Below, piece by piece: positions 13,161-13,667 of a stretch of DNA of 13,667 bases; within the stretch, counting starts at the first letter, position 1, and each line of letters starts with the position of its first letter. The stretch comes from CAYWLI01 sp964519535 (GTDB lineage Bacteria; Desulfobacterota; B13-G15; RBG-16-54-18), in contig CAZFIR010000074.1 of NCBI GenBank assembly GCA_964519535.1, positions 1 to 13,667 on the forward strand. The letters run 5' to 3'. The position numbers were made by a program, and so were the translations under genes. The notes under the pieces are model-generated. The model was given only the letters and a program-made list of their open reading frames with translations. It was not told the DNA's origin and did not search any database.

Positions 13161-13667
13161 ATGTCCCAAATCCTCCCCGTCCTCGGCATCCTTAACCTCT
13201 TTCTGGCCGGGACCATGATCTTTCCGTTAGCAATCAGTTGGCACTATGGAGAAAAGGAGATCGGTGCCTTTCTCGTCGCCATTGGGATAACCGCTTTGGC
13301 CGGGTTGCTCCTCTACCTCCCTGTTCCCAGAAAAAGGGGAGATATTACCAGGCGACAGGCCTTCCTCATCGTTGCCTTTGGGTGGATAAGCGCCAGTATA
13401 TTCGGGGCCATTCCCTTTTTCTTGTCCGGGGCCTTCACCACCCCCCTCGATGCCCTGTTTGAAACGGTCTCCGGCTTTACCACAACGGGTTCCTCGGTAC
13501 TCACGTCTGCTGTTATCGATCATTTCCCGAAAGGCCTCCATTTTTGGCGGGCCATGATACAATGGTTGGGGGGTATGGGCATTATTCTCCTTTCTATTGC
13601 CATTCTTCCCTTTTTAGGCGTGGGAGGAATGCAGCTCTATCGGGCGGAAGTGCCCGGTCCTTTTCTC
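13161..13667 (+). CDS. trkH: Potassium channel subunit TrkH, N-terminal part (cut by window edge)
   Basis: The frame from ATG 13161 runs 169 codons without a stop to the right edge, so it is incomplete; a full TrkH has about 480 residues. Hydrophobic helices are evident at about residues 5-30 and 35-55 (GAFLVAIGITALAGLLLYL) and 70-95. The first pore loop appears as FETVSGFTTTGSSVL, with selectivity-filter Gly110, followed by FWRAMIQWLGGMGIILLSIAILPFLGVGGMQLYRAEVPGP, broken here as HFWRAMIQWLGGMGI and AILPFLGVGGMQLY, both very characteristic of TrkH/KtrB. AGGGG lies 7 nt before the ATG. It is the second gene of a trkA-trkH operon; TrkA gates this channel. Confidence 0.95.
   Translation, partial: MSQILPVLGILNLFLAGTMIFPLAISWHYGEKEIGAFLVAIGITALAGLLLYLPVPRKRGDITRRQAFLIVAFGWISASIFGAIPFFLSGAFTTPLDALFETVSGFTTTGSSVLTSAVIDHFPKGLHFWRAMIQWLGGMGIILLSIAILPFLGVGGMQLYRAEVPGPFL

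Noticed and set aside
1..13667. CRISPR arrays, insertion sequences, att sites, phage or defence genes
   Set aside because: No regular repeat-spacer pattern, transposase, integrase or target-site duplication could be seen; gene content is housekeeping throughout.

Overview
The window looks like a chromosomal, mostly housekeeping segment of an anaerobic Gram-negative bacterium, most likely a deltaproteobacterium in the broad sense (Desulfobacterota) or a neighbouring phylum. The reasons are a long-form citramalate synthase (CimA) directly behind aspartokinase in an acpS-nnr-tsaE-lysC-cimA series, an IlvD whose sequence fits the oxygen-sensitive [4Fe-4S] class, a CcsB-type cytochrome c assembly protein, and traces of type IV pilus and c-di-GMP (PilZ) biology. 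This placement is an inference from gene content; there is no rRNA here to confirm it.

Layout. Positions 1-660 (+): the last 56 codons of a PilV-like minor pilin, an unrecognised 68-codon ORF overlapping its stop codon, and a small protein resembling the C-terminal domain of ribosomal protein L7/L12. Positions 660-889: a convergent gap packed with G/C-run inverted repeats. Positions 890-2554 (-): ilvD. Positions 2838-3254 (+): a single-domain PilZ protein. Positions 3357-8624 (-): a tight set transcribed in the order acpS, nnr, tsaE, lysC, cimA, with overlaps or near-overlaps at most junctions. Positions 8750-9586 (-): ccsB. Positions 9689-10956 (+): dnaJ and yacG, overlapping. Positions 11000-11539 (-): cobO. 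Positions 11783 to the right edge (+): trkA and the start of trkH.

How the genes fit together. CimA makes citramalate from pyruvate and acetyl-CoA, giving a threonine-independent route to 2-oxobutyrate; IlvD catalyses a later step shared by isoleucine and valine synthesis. LysC opens the aspartate family pathway. AcpS, Nnr and TsaE are unrelated maintenance functions (acyl carrier protein activation, repair of damaged NAD(P)H, tRNA t6A). TrkA and TrkH form a potassium uptake system.

I found no mobile element, CRISPR array, RNA gene or obvious new defence or biosynthetic system. The best leads are modest: a well-placed internal Shine-Dalgarno and ATG in lysC that would yield a separate 162-residue ACT-domain beta subunit; the L7/L12-like protein beside a pilin gene; an acpS promoter placed so that the transcript would be nearly leaderless; and the repeat cluster at 660-889.
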